A stretch of 64,000 bases of DNA, taken from assembly GCF_040253585.1 (NCBI RefSeq), contig NZ_JBELAU010000017.1, positions 33,418 to 97,417 of the forward strand, read 5' to 3'. The stretch comes from Emticicia sp040253585. Its GTDB lineage: Bacteria > Bacteroidota > Bacteroidia > Cytophagales > Spirosomataceae. The notes under the pieces were generated by a model. That model was not told the origin of the DNA, searched no databases, and was given only the letters and a program-made list of their open reading frames with translations. The first letter of the stretch is position 1. Each line of letters begins with the position of its first letter. This document shows, piece after piece, positions 10,401 through 17,210 of this stretch. The translations under genes and the position numbers were made by a program.

Positions 10401-10594
10401 CCACGAGAAGTACCTTTTATGGTAATACTTACACCTGGCAATGTTTCCCCTTTTTCAGAATCACTTACTTTTCCTGTGATTGTGATGTCAGCAGCGTAGC
10501 TACAAACTGCAAAAAGCAGCGTAAAAAGCGTGTAAACAAACCTACACTTGGTGGTTTTGTTTAAAGGTCGAAATAAAAGTAAGTGATGTTTCAT
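7457..10594 (-). CDS. SusC/RagA family TonB-linked outer membrane transporter
   Basis: The 1045-residue product has a signal peptide, then a carboxypeptidase-regulatory-like domain (about residues 35-110, KVSDSEKGETLPGVSITIKG). A plug domain follows, starting at VVVGYGTQKKVNLTGAVSTI, and then a beta-barrel ending in an aromatic C-terminus (INLNF). It imports oligosaccharides captured by SusD, powered by TonB. There is no N-terminal STN (sensor) domain, so it is not of the FecA-like type that signals to an anti-sigma factor. This fits regulation by the LacI-family protein at 12196. The gap to the upstream GH88 gene is 69 bases. Confidence 0.95.
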   Translation of the reverse strand: MKHHLLLFRPLNKTTKCRFVYTLFTLLFAVCSYAADITITGKVSDSEKGETLPGVSITIKGTSRGATTDAKGDFSIKVPNKNSVLVFSFLGYETQEIVVGNQTNIIVSMATDSKSLEEVVVVGYGTQKKVNLTGAVSTIDSKAIENRPSSNLANALQGTSPGLIVTRSNGQPGSEGIGIQIRGASSANGNIDPLVVLDGVTVPGNTLQTMNPNDVESISVLKDAAAASIYGAQAAGGVILITTKKAKAGKVKFNYLAQQGTDWSINIPSRMTLLEEAEFSNLAKKNSGAGPEYTELDLQRIRDGVPYVVNPADTTTYLFYNQEPLTDQILKKYSSMTTQNLSMSGGNDKLNFLLSGGYYGKDGIFKVGPDNYKRYNVRLNMGAQLSKIFSIDTRLSYTKDQQDAVSGGLNGQGVIYELYRLRTRTPFFTPDGQYNGAGSAATAYARLESGGYNILKRDFFDGTATLRANNIVKGLRLTAVAGTQYRLSDRKNFARTVPLWGRGKILSYVNQVNSYNIFEELINNTNLQLLANYDIAIAQKHNLGVLVGYNYENFRQESVSAGATNLVSNDLPTLNLGDDKTKTNSQFIGTNASQSVFSRFNYNYDGKYLLEATIRRDDNSKLAPGLRVKYFPSASAGWNVHREGFMKDVNFLSEFKLRASWGRLGGALGGSILGNYDYLSQLSRGSALVLGDSRASYLFQGSIPSQSLSWETIETTNVGFDIGLLKNRLQINGDYYVKYNRNMLTPQNLPAVIGIGTPRKNNGELKSWGWELEARYRGQIGKDFSYTVAANLSDNQNELINFSARNIVGAGTNGIVEGYPLNSIFGYKTDGYFSTADEVKAWAFQDNRTGAGDVKYLDLNGDGRINVGKGNTSDFGDLVYLGTTQPRYVFGTTLGFNFKGFDFTAFIQGVGKRSFRPETQTIAPLIVTWKQALGIHRDYWTPENPDALYPRPFQGGDHNYRVSDKWLLNGRYARLKNLQVGYTIPEKVSSRLKISRARIFFSAQDILTFSKLGQFKGYFDPEQRDNIENDYPFFATASAGINLNF

Positions 10595-10618
10595 AGAATT
10601 TTGGATAGAATGTTAGAA

Positions 10619-10630
10619 TGAACGTTTACA
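10619..10630. promoter_or_regulatory. Possible weak LacI-type operator before susC
   Basis: TGAACGTTTACA, read on the plus strand, has an AACGTT centre flanked by a TTTACA half and an imperfect partner. It lies 25-36 bases upstream of the susC start, in the short gap after the GH88 gene. The core matches the AACGTT centre of the perfect operator at 12058-12069. This is one imperfect match and could be chance. Confidence 0.3.
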
Positions 10631-10663
10631 TTTTTATTTAAAGTAGTGTGGATTTAATGAATA

Positions 10664-11851
10664 TTAGAACAATTTCTTCTTTGTTCGCAAAGCCTCATAT
10701 CTCAAAAGACCTTCCAAATAATAATAATCCGCGTAAACAAGTGGCACATCAATCTCCGAATTTCCGGGTTTATGGCCCGTACTGTGCATCAATATAAAAT
10801 GATTATTTTTGCCGAGTTCAGCTTTGAATGCAGGTGTAGATAATGTTTCAAGCATTTTCACGGCCGAGTTGTAGTAAGTTTTAGCATCTTTACCACCATA
10901 AGTACTTAGTTCTAATAATGCTGAGGCACAAATTGCTCCAGCCGAAGCATCACGTTCTTCGCCTTGTTTACTAAAATCCCAATACGGAATCATATCGGCT
11001 GGAAGTGTAGGATTTTTAAGATAGAAATTGGCAATATTTCGTGCAAAATCAAGGTATTTCTTGTCTTTTGTTTCACGATACATAACCGTGTAGCCATAAA
11101 GCCCCCATGCTTGGCCTCTTGCCCAAGCCGACTCGTCGGCCGCTCCTTGGTGCGTTTTCTTTGCCAAAACTTCACCATTTTCACCATATAACAATACATG
11201 ATAGCTACTGAAATCGGGGCGATAATGATTTTTCATCGTATTATCAGCATGCGTTACACTTAAATTGTAGAGGCTTTTATCGCCTGATTCTTTAGCTGCC
11301 CAAAACAAAAACTCAAGATTCATCATGTTATCAATGATAACAGGGTACTTATAGCCACCTTTAAAGCTTTCCCAAGACTTAATCAAACCGATTTTAGGAT
11401 TAAATCTCGTTGCTAAAGACTTCGCTCCTGTAAGCATTATGTCTTTATAAGCAGGATTTTTTGTAAGCCGATAACCATTCCCAAAAGGGCAATAGAGCAT
11501 AAAACCCAAATCATGGGTGCGGGTATTAAACTTTTCTTTCTCAACTGCCATCGTCCATTTATGAGCAGCATCTTTCCATTTTGGGTCATTATTATATTGG
11601 TAAATATACCAGAGCGAACCACCAAAAAAACCACTGCACCACCAGTCAGACTTCATATCACGAGGAGAACCATCTGGCTGTGTTGACTGTGGAAATTTTG
11701 TCAAATCTTGATGTGCAGCGAGCATACCCTCATATTGTTTGGCGGCGAACTCAAATTCTTTTTTCACATCGAGTTTAGACTGTCCAAATGATGCAATTGA
11801 TAACAACAATAATAGAGAAAGAGAATACTTTTTGAGGTTAATTTGTCTCAT
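10664..11851 (-). CDS. Glycoside hydrolase family 88 (unsaturated uronyl hydrolase)
   Basis: The 395-residue product has a signal peptide (about 1-23) and a single alpha/alpha-toroid. D114 (in TRTHDLGFML) and D174 (in YPVIIDNMMNLE) are spaced as are the two catalytic aspartates of unsaturated glucuronyl hydrolases. The motif WARGQAWGLYGYT is also typical of the family. GH88 removes 4,5-unsaturated uronic acid from the non-reducing end of lyase products, so it complements the two lyases downstream. It is the first gene of the minus-strand PUL, directly facing the operator array and lacI. Confidence 0.9.
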   Translation of the reverse strand: MRQINLKKYSLSLLLLLSIASFGQSKLDVKKEFEFAAKQYEGMLAAHQDLTKFPQSTQPDGSPRDMKSDWWCSGFFGGSLWYIYQYNNDPKWKDAAHKWTMAVEKEKFNTRTHDLGFMLYCPFGNGYRLTKNPAYKDIMLTGAKSLATRFNPKIGLIKSWESFKGGYKYPVIIDNMMNLEFLFWAAKESGDKSLYNLSVTHADNTMKNHYRPDFSSYHVLLYGENGEVLAKKTHQGAADESAWARGQAWGLYGYTVMYRETKDKKYLDFARNIANFYLKNPTLPADMIPYWDFSKQGEERDASAGAICASALLELSTYGGKDAKTYYNSAVKMLETLSTPAFKAELGKNNHFILMHSTGHKPGNSEIDVPLVYADYYYLEGLLRYEALRTKKKLF

Positions 11852-12195
11852 TAGTTTACGAATTAAGGATATTGGAAAAATACAATAAATAAATATTTTT
11901 TTATATGTAGATAAAAGTCAATTTAATTATCTATTTATTTATAAATTTTATTAATATTTATAAATATAGTGCTCAATTATTAATTATCAAAGAAAAAATA
12001 GTAGAAAAAAGACATAAGTTTTTATTAATTTATGCAAACGTAACCGCAAACGTAACCGCAAACGTTTGCATTTATTTTAATTTTTATACTATCTCTCAAT
12101 AAATTTATATTACCTTCGTTTGCTAAATTTTTTATTTACATTTGAAAGCTTATTAGTCACTTAGAATATATTGTAAAAATTATATTTTATCCATT
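11852..12195. other. Divergent control region between the PUL and lacI
   Basis: These 344 bases have no plausible gene. They are very AT-rich apart from the operator array at 12034-12069. TACCTTCG at 12111-12118 is a two-thirds match to the Bacteroidota -7 element TAnnTTTG and could serve lacI. I find no convincing -7 element for the GH88 gene. Confidence 0.6.
12034..12069. promoter_or_regulatory. Tandem LacI-type operators, three 12-base units
   Basis: Two identical units GCAAACGTAACC (12034-12045 and 12046-12057) are followed without a gap by GCAAACGTTTGC (12058-12069), a perfect 12-base palindrome. The palindrome has the CG-centred form recognised by LacI/PurR/CcpA-type regulators. The two other units keep the left half-site and have a degenerate right half. 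The array lies 127 bases before lacI and 183 bases before the GH88 gene, so it can serve autoregulation and PUL repression. Binding by the adjacent LacI protein is inferred. Confidence 0.8.
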
Positions 12196-13212
12196 ATGCA
12201 GCGAAGAAACCCTGTGACAATTAAAGATATTGCACAAACCCTTAACATTTCTGTTTCTACAGTTTCAAGGGCTCTGCGTGGAATGCCAGAAATTCACCCA
12301 GATACTAAAGGTGCAATTTTGAAACTGGCCGAGGAAATGGACTACCAACCTAATCAACTGGCCAAAAATTTAGTGGGAAATCGTACAAAAACAATTGGGG
12401 TGATTGTGCCTGCATTGAGCTACTATTTTTTCGCTTCCATGCTCAATAGTATCGAAGACGCTGCCATGCAAGCTGGGTATAGTGTAATGGTTTGTCAGAC
12501 CAACGAGTCATATCTAAGAGAAGTAGCACAAATTCAAAATATGCTCAACTCTCAGGTTGAGGGTTTTATTATTTCATTGGCTCGTGATTCGCTCGACTAT
12601 GACCACATCAACCGATTAATCCGAAAACAAATACCACTCGTATTATTTGATAGATATACTGATAAAATTGAAAGTTCTAAAGTAATTGTAGATAATAAAC
12701 AAGCAGCTTTTAGGGCTACTATGCACTTGATAGAAAAAGGTTGTCGTAGATTAGCTTGCTTGGCTGGGCCGCCGCATCTTGAAATCAGTAATCAACGTTT
12801 GGATGGTTTTAAAGAAGCAATTACAAGCAGTGGGTTGCAGTATGAAGAACAATACGTAAGTCACAGTGATTTTACACAAGAAAATACAATCATCCAGGCC
12901 AGTAATATGATGAGCCTTAGTAATCCGCCAGATGGCATCCTTACTATGAGTGATAACATTGCGTTTTCAACTATGTATGCACTCAAACAACGTGGTCTTA
13001 GAATTCCAGAAGATGTAGCCATGGTTAGTTTTAATAATGAGCCTACTTGCATGTACCTCACACCTTCGCTAACGAGTATTAGTCAACCTATAAGAGAAAT
13101 GGGAACTCAGGCTGTCAGGTTATTGCTCAAACAACTCGAAGCCGATAAGATAGAACCCGAAACAATAGTACTTGATACACAATTAGTTATTAGAGAATCG
13201 TCATTAAAATAA
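12196..13212 (+). CDS. LacI-family transcriptional regulator of the PUL
   Basis: The 338-residue product has an N-terminal helix-turn-helix at residues 8-27 (TIKDIAQTLNI-SVSTVSRAL). A hinge helix with YQPNQLAKNLVGNRT follows, then a periplasmic-binding-protein-like effector domain from about residue 66 to the end. The gene is divergent from the PUL and separated from it by the operator array. A small sugar released from the imported glycan is the likely effector. LacI control is less usual for a Bacteroidota SusCD locus than hybrid two-component, SusR or ECF-sigma control. The gene ends 36 bases before pxpC and could drive read-through into it. Confidence 0.9.
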   Translation: MQRRNPVTIKDIAQTLNISVSTVSRALRGMPEIHPDTKGAILKLAEEMDYQPNQLAKNLVGNRTKTIGVIVPALSYYFFASMLNSIEDAAMQAGYSVMVCQTNESYLREVAQIQNMLNSQVEGFIISLARDSLDYDHINRLIRKQIPLVLFDRYTDKIESSKVIVDNKQAAFRATMHLIEKGCRRLACLAGPPHLEISNQRLDGFKEAITSSGLQYEEQYVSHSDFTQENTIIQASNMMSLSNPPDGILTMSDNIAFSTMYALKQRGLRIPEDVAMVSFNNEPTCMYLTPSLTSISQPIREMGTQAVRLLLKQLEADKIEPETIVLDTQLVIRESSLK

Positions 13213-13248
13213 AAATTTATTAATTTTAGGAAAAATAATGATTCAAAA

Positions 13249-14085
13249 GTGAAATTCATTAAGAAAGGGATACTTTCGACATATCAAAATTTGGGAAATA
13301 ATGGTCTTCGACATTTGGGGGTTAATCCCAGCGGAGCAATGGACAGATTTACGGTAAGACTACTAAATATTGCTCTACAAAATGATGAAAATCAACCTAT
13401 TTTGGAAATGCACTTTCCCGCCCCTGAGATATTGTTTGAAGAAGATACAGTAATTATCATCGGTGGAGCAGATTTTTCTGCAACGATTGATAATGAGCCT
13501 ATTGTAAACTGGAAAACAATTTTGGTAAAAACTGGTAATATTCTTAGATTTAAGAAATTAATTGCTGGTAGCCGAGCGTATTTGGCAACTAAGAAGTCTG
13601 AGAATAATTTTTTACCCTATATAGGGCAAGTTTCCAACTTTGATCACTCAAAAACAATCCGTTTCACCGAGGGTAACGAATTTGAATTACTGACCGAAAA
13701 AAGTAAAAAATCATTTGAAAATCAAGGTTTTAACACCTCAAAAGATTCCAACCGAATGGGCTTTAGAATGAATGCGGAAGCATTAGAAGTAAAGACAAAG
13801 AAAGAATTGGTAAGTTCGGCAGTAGATTTTGGTACAATTCAACTTCTACCAAGTGGGCAAATAATTGTTCTCATGGCCGACCACCAAACCAGTGGAGGCT
13901 ACCCCCGACTTGGAAATGTTATTTCGGTTGACTTACCTAAATTAGCTCAAAGCAACATGAATAGCACATTTATGTTCAAAAAGGTTTCGGTTGAAGAAGC
14001 TGAAGATTTATTATTAAAACAAGAACTCGAACTTCAAAAACTAAAAACAAGCATCAGATTTTTCAATGATAAGCACAAAAATTGA
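13249..14085 (+). CDS. pxpC: 5-oxoprolinase subunit PxpC (biotin-dependent carboxylase-like, AHS2 family)
   Basis: The 278-residue product starts at GTG; the nearby ATG at 13238 is in another frame and stops after four codons. The N-terminus KFIKKGILSTYQNLGNNG and the VNPSGAMD motif are typical of PxpC, as is the later LLPSGQIIVLMADHQTSGGY. With PxpA and PxpB it forms the ATP-dependent 5-oxoprolinase. It overlaps pxpA by 20 bases, so the two are translationally coupled. It is somewhat short for the family. Its expected upstream neighbour pxpB is at 1-214, split off by the PUL. Confidence 0.9.
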   Translation: MKFIKKGILSTYQNLGNNGLRHLGVNPSGAMDRFTVRLLNIALQNDENQPILEMHFPAPEILFEEDTVIIIGGADFSATIDNEPIVNWKTILVKTGNILRFKKLIAGSRAYLATKKSENNFLPYIGQVSNFDHSKTIRFTEGNEFELLTEKSKKSFENQGFNTSKDSNRMGFRMNAEALEVKTKKELVSSAVDFGTIQLLPSGQIIVLMADHQTSGGYPRLGNVISVDLPKLAQSNMNSTFMFKKVSVEEAEDLLLKQELELQKLKTSIRFFNDKHKN

Positions 14086-14830
14086 CCTTAACTGCGACAT
14101 GGGCGAAGCATTCGGTGCTTGGCCGATGGGGAATGACACTGCTTTAATGGAGCTGATTTCATCGGCTAACATAGCTTGTGGTTTTCATGCAGGCGATGCC
14201 AGTATTATGCGAAAAACTGCTCAACTGGCTCTCGAAAAAAAAGTTGCCATCGGAGCTCATCCAGCATTTCCTGATTTACAAGGTTTCGGTCGCCGCAATA
14301 TGCAGCTTTCACCGCTCGAAGTTTATGATATTTGTGTGTATCAGATTGGTGCAATGTTCGGCACAGTTAGAGCATTAGGCGGAAAACTTCACCACGTAAA
14401 ACCACACGGTGCCTTGTATAATATGGCGGCCAAAGATGCCAATTTAGCAAAATCAATTGCCAGAGCAACTAAAGCCATCCATCCAGACTTAATTCTGTAT
14501 GGTTTATCAGGAAGTTATTTAATAGCCGAGGCAGAAAAAATCGGTTTACAAACTGCCTCAGAAGTTTTTGCCGATCGAACTTATCAAAACGATGGTAATC
14601 TAACACCTCGAACGCAAGCTAATGCAATGATTGAAAGTAAACAAGACGCTGTCAATCAAGTAATTATGATGATTAAAAAACAATGTGTCATTTCGACAGA
14701 AGGTATAGAAATCCCTCTAAAAGCTGATACAGTATGTATTCATGGAGACGGAAATCACGCCGTTGAATTTGCAGAAGAATTAAGAAATGCTCTTTTGAAC
14801 AAAAATATATTCATCGAAACCATTAAATAA
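14066..14830 (+). CDS. pxpA: 5-oxoprolinase subunit PxpA (LamB/YcsF family)
   Basis: The 254-residue cytoplasmic protein begins with the family signature DLNCDMGEAFG at about residues 8-18. Further family motifs are ANIACGFHAGDASIM, IGAHPAFPDLQGFGRR, VKPHGALYN and, near the end, ADTVCIHGDGNHAV. PxpA is the subunit that acts on the phosphorylated 5-oxoproline intermediate in the cleavage to glutamate. The gene overlaps pxpC and is followed after 3 bases by a membrane hydroxylase-family gene, so at least pxpC, pxpA and the next gene form one operon. Confidence 0.93.
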   Translation: MISTKIDLNCDMGEAFGAWPMGNDTALMELISSANIACGFHAGDASIMRKTAQLALEKKVAIGAHPAFPDLQGFGRRNMQLSPLEVYDICVYQIGAMFGTVRALGGKLHHVKPHGALYNMAAKDANLAKSIARATKAIHPDLILYGLSGSYLIAEAEKIGLQTASEVFADRTYQNDGNLTPRTQANAMIESKQDAVNQVIMMIKKQCVISTEGIEIPLKADTVCIHGDGNHAVEFAEELRNALLNKNIFIETIK

Positions 14831-14833
14831 GCC

Positions 14834-15625
14834 ATGCTCCTTCCTAAAAACCTATATCAACTCTTCACTTTCATTTTTACTTCAAGCCTTGTGCGTTATT
14901 TAGTCATTGCTGGCATCTCATTTCTGATATATTACGTTGGATTAAAAAATAAAATCTCTTACAAAAAGATTCAATTAAAATTCCCAAAAACTACTGATTA
15001 TCAGCGTGAAATACTTTATTCGTTAATAACATTTCTCATTTTCGGAATCGTTGGTGTTTTGCTTTTCAACCCAATAATCTCACCTTATACACTGACTTAC
15101 TACAAAATTTCTGACTATGGTTGGGGATATTTTATACTATCGTTTTTTCTGACATTGCTCATTCACGATACCTATTTCTATTGGATGCACCGCCTGATGC
15201 ATCACCCGAAACTATTTAAGTACTTTCATAAAGTTCACCACCAATCTACTAACCCAAGTCCATGGACATCCTTTTCATTTCAGCCACTCGAAGGCTTTGT
15301 TGAAGCAGGAATTTTTGTCGTTTTCGCTTTTGTGCTACCTTTGCACCCAATCATCATGCTTTCGTTCCTTGTTTTTATGACTTCCTATAATGTTTATGGA
15401 CATTTAGGTTGGGAATGGCTTCCGAAAAATGGACATAAACATTGGTTCTGGAAATGGCTCAATAGCTCGGTGATGCACAATCAGCACCATCATTATTTCA
15501 GAAATAATTACGGACTATACTTTAGTTTTTGGGATAGAGCAATGGGAACACTTGACAAAAATTACGAAAATGAATTTATAGCACTAAAAGAAAGAACACA
15601 ATCTGACCTTTTATCTCAACATTAA
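14834..15625 (+). CDS. Sterol desaturase/fatty acid hydroxylase family membrane protein
   Basis: The 263-residue product has several hydrophobic helices (about residues 15-36, 57-78, 95-116, 150-182). It carries the di-iron histidine clusters of the family: HDTYFYWMHRLMHH, HKVHH, and VMHNQHHHYF near the C-terminus. Such enzymes hydroxylate or desaturate lipid chains in the membrane, and the substrate here is unknown. The gene starts 3 bases after pxpA, so it is co-transcribed with the 5-oxoprolinase genes, but I see no functional link. Confidence 0.85.
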   Translation: MLLPKNLYQLFTFIFTSSLVRYLVIAGISFLIYYVGLKNKISYKKIQLKFPKTTDYQREILYSLITFLIFGIVGVLLFNPIISPYTLTYYKISDYGWGYFILSFFLTLLIHDTYFYWMHRLMHHPKLFKYFHKVHHQSTNPSPWTSFSFQPLEGFVEAGIFVVFAFVLPLHPIIMLSFLVFMTSYNVYGHLGWEWLPKNGHKHWFWKWLNSSVMHNQHHHYFRNNYGLYFSFWDRAMGTLDKNYENEFIALKERTQSDLLSQH

Positions 15626-15633
15626 AACCGTCA
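15620..15633 (+). repeat. 14-base direct repeat, left copy
   Basis: CATTAAAACCGTCA spans the end of the hydroxylase gene. The same 14 bases recur at 16966-16979, across the end of the next gene. The two copies flank the MFS transporter gene. A coincidental 14-base match is possible in a window this size. Confidence 0.5.
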
Positions 15634-15654
15634 AACTAACTTACTATTAAAACA

Positions 15655-16971
15655 ATGTTTGAAAAAAATAAAAAGAAGGTACTAAACGCTTGGACAATGT
15701 ATGATTGGGCGAATTCAGTACATAACCTCGTAATAACAACAGTTGTTTTTCCGATGTATTTTCTGGCAACCACTTCCGAAAAAGATGCAGACGGAAAGGT
15801 CATTAATGATATTGTAGATTTCTTTGGAATTCAGATTCAAAATTCGGTTTTATACTCCTACACAATTTCAGCTGCTACACTCCTACTCGTTATTCTCAAC
15901 CCAATTCTTACACCACTGGCCGATTCGAGTGGGCGTCGTAAGTTTTTTATGAAAATCTTCTGTTATCTCGGAGCAGCCAGTTGTGCCTATTTTTATTTTT
16001 TTACGAGGGGAAATGTAAACCCTGCCGTTATTGCATTCGGGCTTTCGATTGTTGGTTGGGGTGGAAGTATTGTTTTTTATAACTCATTTCTCCCCGTAAT
16101 TGCTACCGAAGACCGTTTTGATAATCTAAGTGCAAAAGGCTTTACGATGGGCTACATTGGCAGCGTTATACTACTGATAGTCAACTTATTAATGATTATG
16201 CAGCCTACATTATTTGGTTTAACTCAGGCTGATTCTGACTCAGGTTTCACAGCTCGAATTTCATTCTTAACTGTTGGACTTTGGTGGGCTTTATTCGCTC
16301 AAATTCCGTTTTATTATTTGCCGAAAGATGAGCCCAAGTCATTTAAAACAGGCCGTCTAACCACTGGTGTTCAAGAATTAATCAAGGTTATTAAAGAAGT
16401 CAGAAAAAATAAACTCATCACTAAGTTTTTAATGGCGTTTTTATTCTATGATATGGGTGTAATGACAGTTATTTATGTAGCTACAATTTTTGCGGATAAA
16501 GAATTGCACATCGAGAAGCAGGGACTCATCATTACACTTTTGCTTATTCAGCTGATTGCCATTCCTGGCTCATATTTGGCCTCATGGTTGTCGAGCAAAT
16601 TCGGAAATACTAAAGGACTTTTGGTTTTTATATTCATTTGGTCATTTATGCCTTTGGCAGCTTATTTCACCACTACTCAAAATGAATTTTATGTCATTGC
16701 AGCGGTAGTAGGCTTAGTAATGGGCGGAATTCAATCGCTTTCTCGCTCTACTTTTGCAAAATTAATTCCAGATAATACAACTGATACTGCATCATATTTT
16801 GGATTTTATGATATTGTAGAAAAAGTTGCTATCACACTCGGAACACTTATTTTTGGTTTCGTTGGACAACTAACTGGCAATATGCGAAACTCAGTTCTAA
16901 CAATTTTAGTATTTTTTATTGTTGGATTTATATTACTGATGCGAGTGCCATCAAAAAAAGTTTATCATTAA
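15655..16971 (+). CDS. MFS transporter, UMF1 (Atg22-like) family
   Basis: The 438-residue product has about 12 hydrophobic segments and begins with the UMF1-type motif AWTMYDWANSVHNLVITTVV. An MFS loop motif follows in PLADSSGRRKFFM. A second-half signature GGIQSLSRSTFAKLIPD is also characteristic of this family. It is an inner membrane transporter of unknown substrate. The gene lies 29 bases after the hydroxylase gene on the same strand and probably ends that operon. A transporter beside pxp genes is common, but the usual one is not of this type, so a role in 5-oxoproline uptake is only a guess. Confidence 0.88.
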   Translation: MFEKNKKKVLNAWTMYDWANSVHNLVITTVVFPMYFLATTSEKDADGKVINDIVDFFGIQIQNSVLYSYTISAATLLLVILNPILTPLADSSGRRKFFMKIFCYLGAASCAYFYFFTRGNVNPAVIAFGLSIVGWGGSIVFYNSFLPVIATEDRFDNLSAKGFTMGYIGSVILLIVNLLMIMQPTLFGLTQADSDSGFTARISFLTVGLWWALFAQIPFYYLPKDEPKSFKTGRLTTGVQELIKVIKEVRKNKLITKFLMAFLFYDMGVMTVIYVATIFADKELHIEKQGLIITLLLIQLIAIPGSYLASWLSSKFGNTKGLLVFIFIWSFMPLAAYFTTTQNEFYVIAAVVGLVMGGIQSLSRSTFAKLIPDNTTDTASYFGFYDIVEKVAITLGTLIFGFVGQLTGNMRNSVLTILVFFIVGFILLMRVPSKKVYH

Positions 16972-16979
16972 AACCGTCA
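16966..16979 (+). repeat. 14-base direct repeat, right copy
   Basis: Second copy of CATTAAAACCGTCA, identical to 15620-15633, again placed over a TAA stop codon. Confidence 0.5.
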
Positions 16980-17122
16980 GAATGGTTGGTAGAAAAGCAT
17001 AAAAATCATATCTTTGTGATACAATTTTTGCAGTACAGTTATAATAGTATCAGAATATTTGATATTAGTTTTGAATATCAAATGATTTGTTTGAAAAATG
17101 TACTACTAACTTATTCAAAAAC

Positions 17123-17197
17123 AGGATGTTAGCTCAGTTGGTTTAGAGTGTCGCCTCGACAAGGCGAAGGTCATCGGTTCGAGCCCGATACGTCCTA
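17123..17197 (+). tRNA. tRNA-Val (anticodon GAC)
   Basis: A 75-base cloverleaf can be folded by hand. The acceptor stem is AGGATGT with ACGTCCT (one G-U pair), the D-stem GCTC with GAGT, the anticodon stem TCGCC with GGCGA, and the T-stem ATCGG with CCGAT around TTCGAGC. The discriminator is A, and CCA is not encoded. The anticodon loop TCGACAA puts GAC at 17158-17160, hence valine. Position 33 is C instead of the nearly invariant U. A TATCTTTG promoter-like -7 element lies at 17009-17016. An ORF in the next gene's frame extends back into this tRNA, but that part is not coding. Confidence 0.88.
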
Positions 17198-17210
17198 CTT
17201 TTTCTCCTTT

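Noticed and set aside
12034..12069. Short direct repeats as a possible CRISPR or tandem satellite
   Set aside because: The units are 12 bases with no spacers and end in a perfect LacI-type palindrome beside a lacI gene, so an operator array explains them.
17148..17210. Upstream extension of the GT4 gene reading frame into the tRNA
   Set aside because: The frame overlaps the tRNA cloverleaf and adds residues unlike the family; ATG 17211 gives a normal glycosyltransferase N-terminus.
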